A stretch of 5,008 bases of DNA, from positions 1-5,008 of the forward strand of contig CALEKV010000220.1 in NCBI GenBank assembly GCA_937902525.1, in the 5' to 3' direction. Of this stretch, positions 4,226 to 5,008 are shown in pieces. Both the position numbers and the translations under genes were made by a program. The notes under the pieces are model-generated. The model worked only from the letters and a program-made list of their open reading frames with translations. It had not been told where the DNA came from and ran no database searches. Every line of letters starts with the position of its first letter. Positions within the stretch are counted from its first letter, which is position 1. This DNA is from an uncultured Candidatus Saccharibacteria bacterium. Lineage in GTDB: Bacteria; Patescibacteriota; Saccharimonadia; Saccharimonadales; Saccharimonadaceae.

Positions 4226-5008
4226 CTATTCGTGGCGGACTTGAAGCCACTTAAGCCATTTTGGTGCATACCAGCTCGCGCGTCCCAGCAGTGTCATCAC
4301 CGAAGGCACTAGTAGTAACCGTACAAAAAATGCGTCCACTAGGACCGCAACGCCAAGCCCAATACCAATCATGCGCATAAGAATCACACTACTGCTCGCA
4401 AAGGCGATAATCACTACAAACACCATAACCGCGGCAGCGCTGATAATCGGCCCCGTTTTAATAATGCCCTGCTTAACCGCTTCAGTTGGATTATTGGTCT
4501 TTTGGTACACTTCAAACATGCGACTGTACAAAAACACGCTGTAATCCATGGCCAGCCCAAAGGCTATTGCCGCAATCAAAACGAGCGGCGTCATGACAAT
4601 ACCATCAACTGTTCCCCACTTTGTCAGCGCATCAATCCAACCAAGCTGAAAAATTGCAACCAACACCGCAAAGCTGATCGCAAGTGAGATACCGTTAATC
4701 ACGATAGCCTGAATCGGAATAGTCACGGACGCCAGCAGTAAAGATAATAGCACAAACATGCTGACGCCAATAACTAAGAGTGCGGCTGGTATTGCTTGCA
4801 GGTAAGCTTGGTTCGTATCATACGAATAAGCCGCCGTGCCGCCAACTAGCCATTCCCCGCTACGTGGCTTGATCTCACGCATTGCTAGTAGTGCATCCTC
4901 GGCTTCAGCTGTGCTACTATCAACGTCGAGCACAACGCTAAATCTCAAAGCGTCATTTTTAGCATTCTGATCGTAGAGTGCCGCGAGCGGCGCTGGTAGC
5001 GCTCCTTG
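4226..5008 (-). CDS. MMPL/RND-family membrane transporter, C-terminal part
   Basis: The last 260 residues of a proton-driven export pump of the MMPL branch of the RND superfamily; the rest lies beyond the window edge. The reading frame is open to base 5008, so the TTG at 4948 is internal, not the start. Visible in order: the end of an extracytoplasmic domain (up to GGTAAYSYDTNQAYLQ), a helix AIPAALLVIGVSMFVLLSLL, a second helix ending FQLGW, and the hallmark GLAMDYSVFLYSR helix with the Asp-Tyr pair. A fourth helix (TGPIISAAAVMVFVVIIAF) and the final IGIGLGVAVLVDAFFVRLLL follow, then the usual MMPL ending SVMTLLGRASWYAPKWL. Five helices fit the C-terminal half of a 12-helix pump. Substrates of MMPL proteins range from lipids to drugs; none can be inferred here. 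It converges on the small membrane protein gene with 30 bp between stops. Confidence 0.93.
   Translation of the reverse strand, partial: QGALPAPLAALYDQNAKNDALRFSVVLDVDSSTAEAEDALLAMREIKPRSGEWLVGGTAAYSYDTNQAYLQAIPAALLVIGVSMFVLLSLLLASVTIPIQAIVINGISLAISFAVLVAIFQLGWIDALTKWGTVDGIVMTPLVLIAAIAFGLAMDYSVFLYSRMFEVYQKTNNPTEAVKQGIIKTGPIISAAAVMVFVVIIAFASSSVILMRMIGIGLGVAVLVDAFFVRLLLVPSVMTLLGRASWYAPKWLKWLQVRHE

Noticed and set aside
4199..4233. ACGAACAC paired with GTG and TTCGT as a bidirectional terminator between the convergent stops
   Set aside because: The stem is short with a bulge and a 16-nt loop, and no T tract follows on either strand.
4502..4687. Plus-strand frame opposite the transporter
   Set aside because: Antisense to conserved MMPL helices including the GLAMDY motif; hydrophilic His/Arg/Asn-rich product with no features.
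4946..4948. TTG as the start of the transporter gene
   Set aside because: The frame stays open to the window edge with fitting sequence (AALYDQNAKNDALRF), so the protein simply continues beyond 5008.
47..5008. TGA recoding (as in Gracilibacteria/Absconditabacteria)
   Set aside because: All recognisable genes reach family length under the standard code without in-frame TGA; the absence of TGA stops among seven genes is too small a sample.
47..5008. Mobile element, CRISPR array, tRNA or rRNA
   Set aside because: No transposase or integrase motifs, no regularly spaced repeats, and no cloverleaf or rRNA-like stretches were seen in the intergenic gaps, all of which are under 200 bp.

Overview
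This is a bacterial contig end. Bases 1-46 are not genomic: they match an Illumina TruSeq indexed adapter, so biological sequence starts at about 47 and the window is the start of a draft or metagenome contig. Gene content and style suggest a small-genome bacterium, plausibly of the Patescibacteria/CPR (Saccharibacteria-like). The signs are compact genes on alternating strands, a short glutamate racemase, poor or absent Shine-Dalgarno sequences on some genes and strong ones on others, and orphan small membrane proteins. That placement is an inference from style; no 16S or ribosomal protein marker is present. The genetic code looks standard: every recognisable gene is full length with TAA or TAG stops, and none needs TGA read as an amino acid.

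Layout. 47-516 (minus): a PadR-family repressor, followed directly by the start of a membrane-protein reading frame that is damaged or mis-sequenced (ACG in place of a start, and a frame slip in a 7-base homopolymer) and then cut off by the adapter. 615-1262 (minus): glutamate racemase MurI, for peptidoglycan D-glutamate. 1395-2648 (plus): a DEAD-box RNA helicase with a basic N-terminal tail, driven by a perfect consensus sigma-70 promoter and a structured 75-nt leader. 2632-3249 (minus): a TylF-type SAM methyltransferase overlapping the helicase tail to tail. 3320-3658 (minus): thioredoxin with a WCAPC site. 3842-4195 (plus): an unrecognised single-pass membrane protein, divergent from thioredoxin. 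4226-5008 (minus): the C-terminal part of an MMPL/RND-type transporter that runs off the window.

These genes do not form one pathway. They are mostly single transcription units (cell wall precursor, RNA metabolism, redox, small-molecule modification, membrane export), each with its own recognisable promoter. The one likely operon is padR plus the broken membrane ORF. Thioredoxin and the methyltransferase are co-oriented with a 70-bp gap and could be partly co-transcribed.

The main unexplained signals are regulatory: a different short inverted repeat lies on the -10 or start-site region of four promoters (padR, helicase, methyltransferase, thioredoxin). There are also two cases of protein-like sequence outside the called frame: the ORF after padR, and a continuation past the stop of the small membrane protein. 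I see no mobile element, CRISPR array, RNA gene or clear novel multi-gene system.
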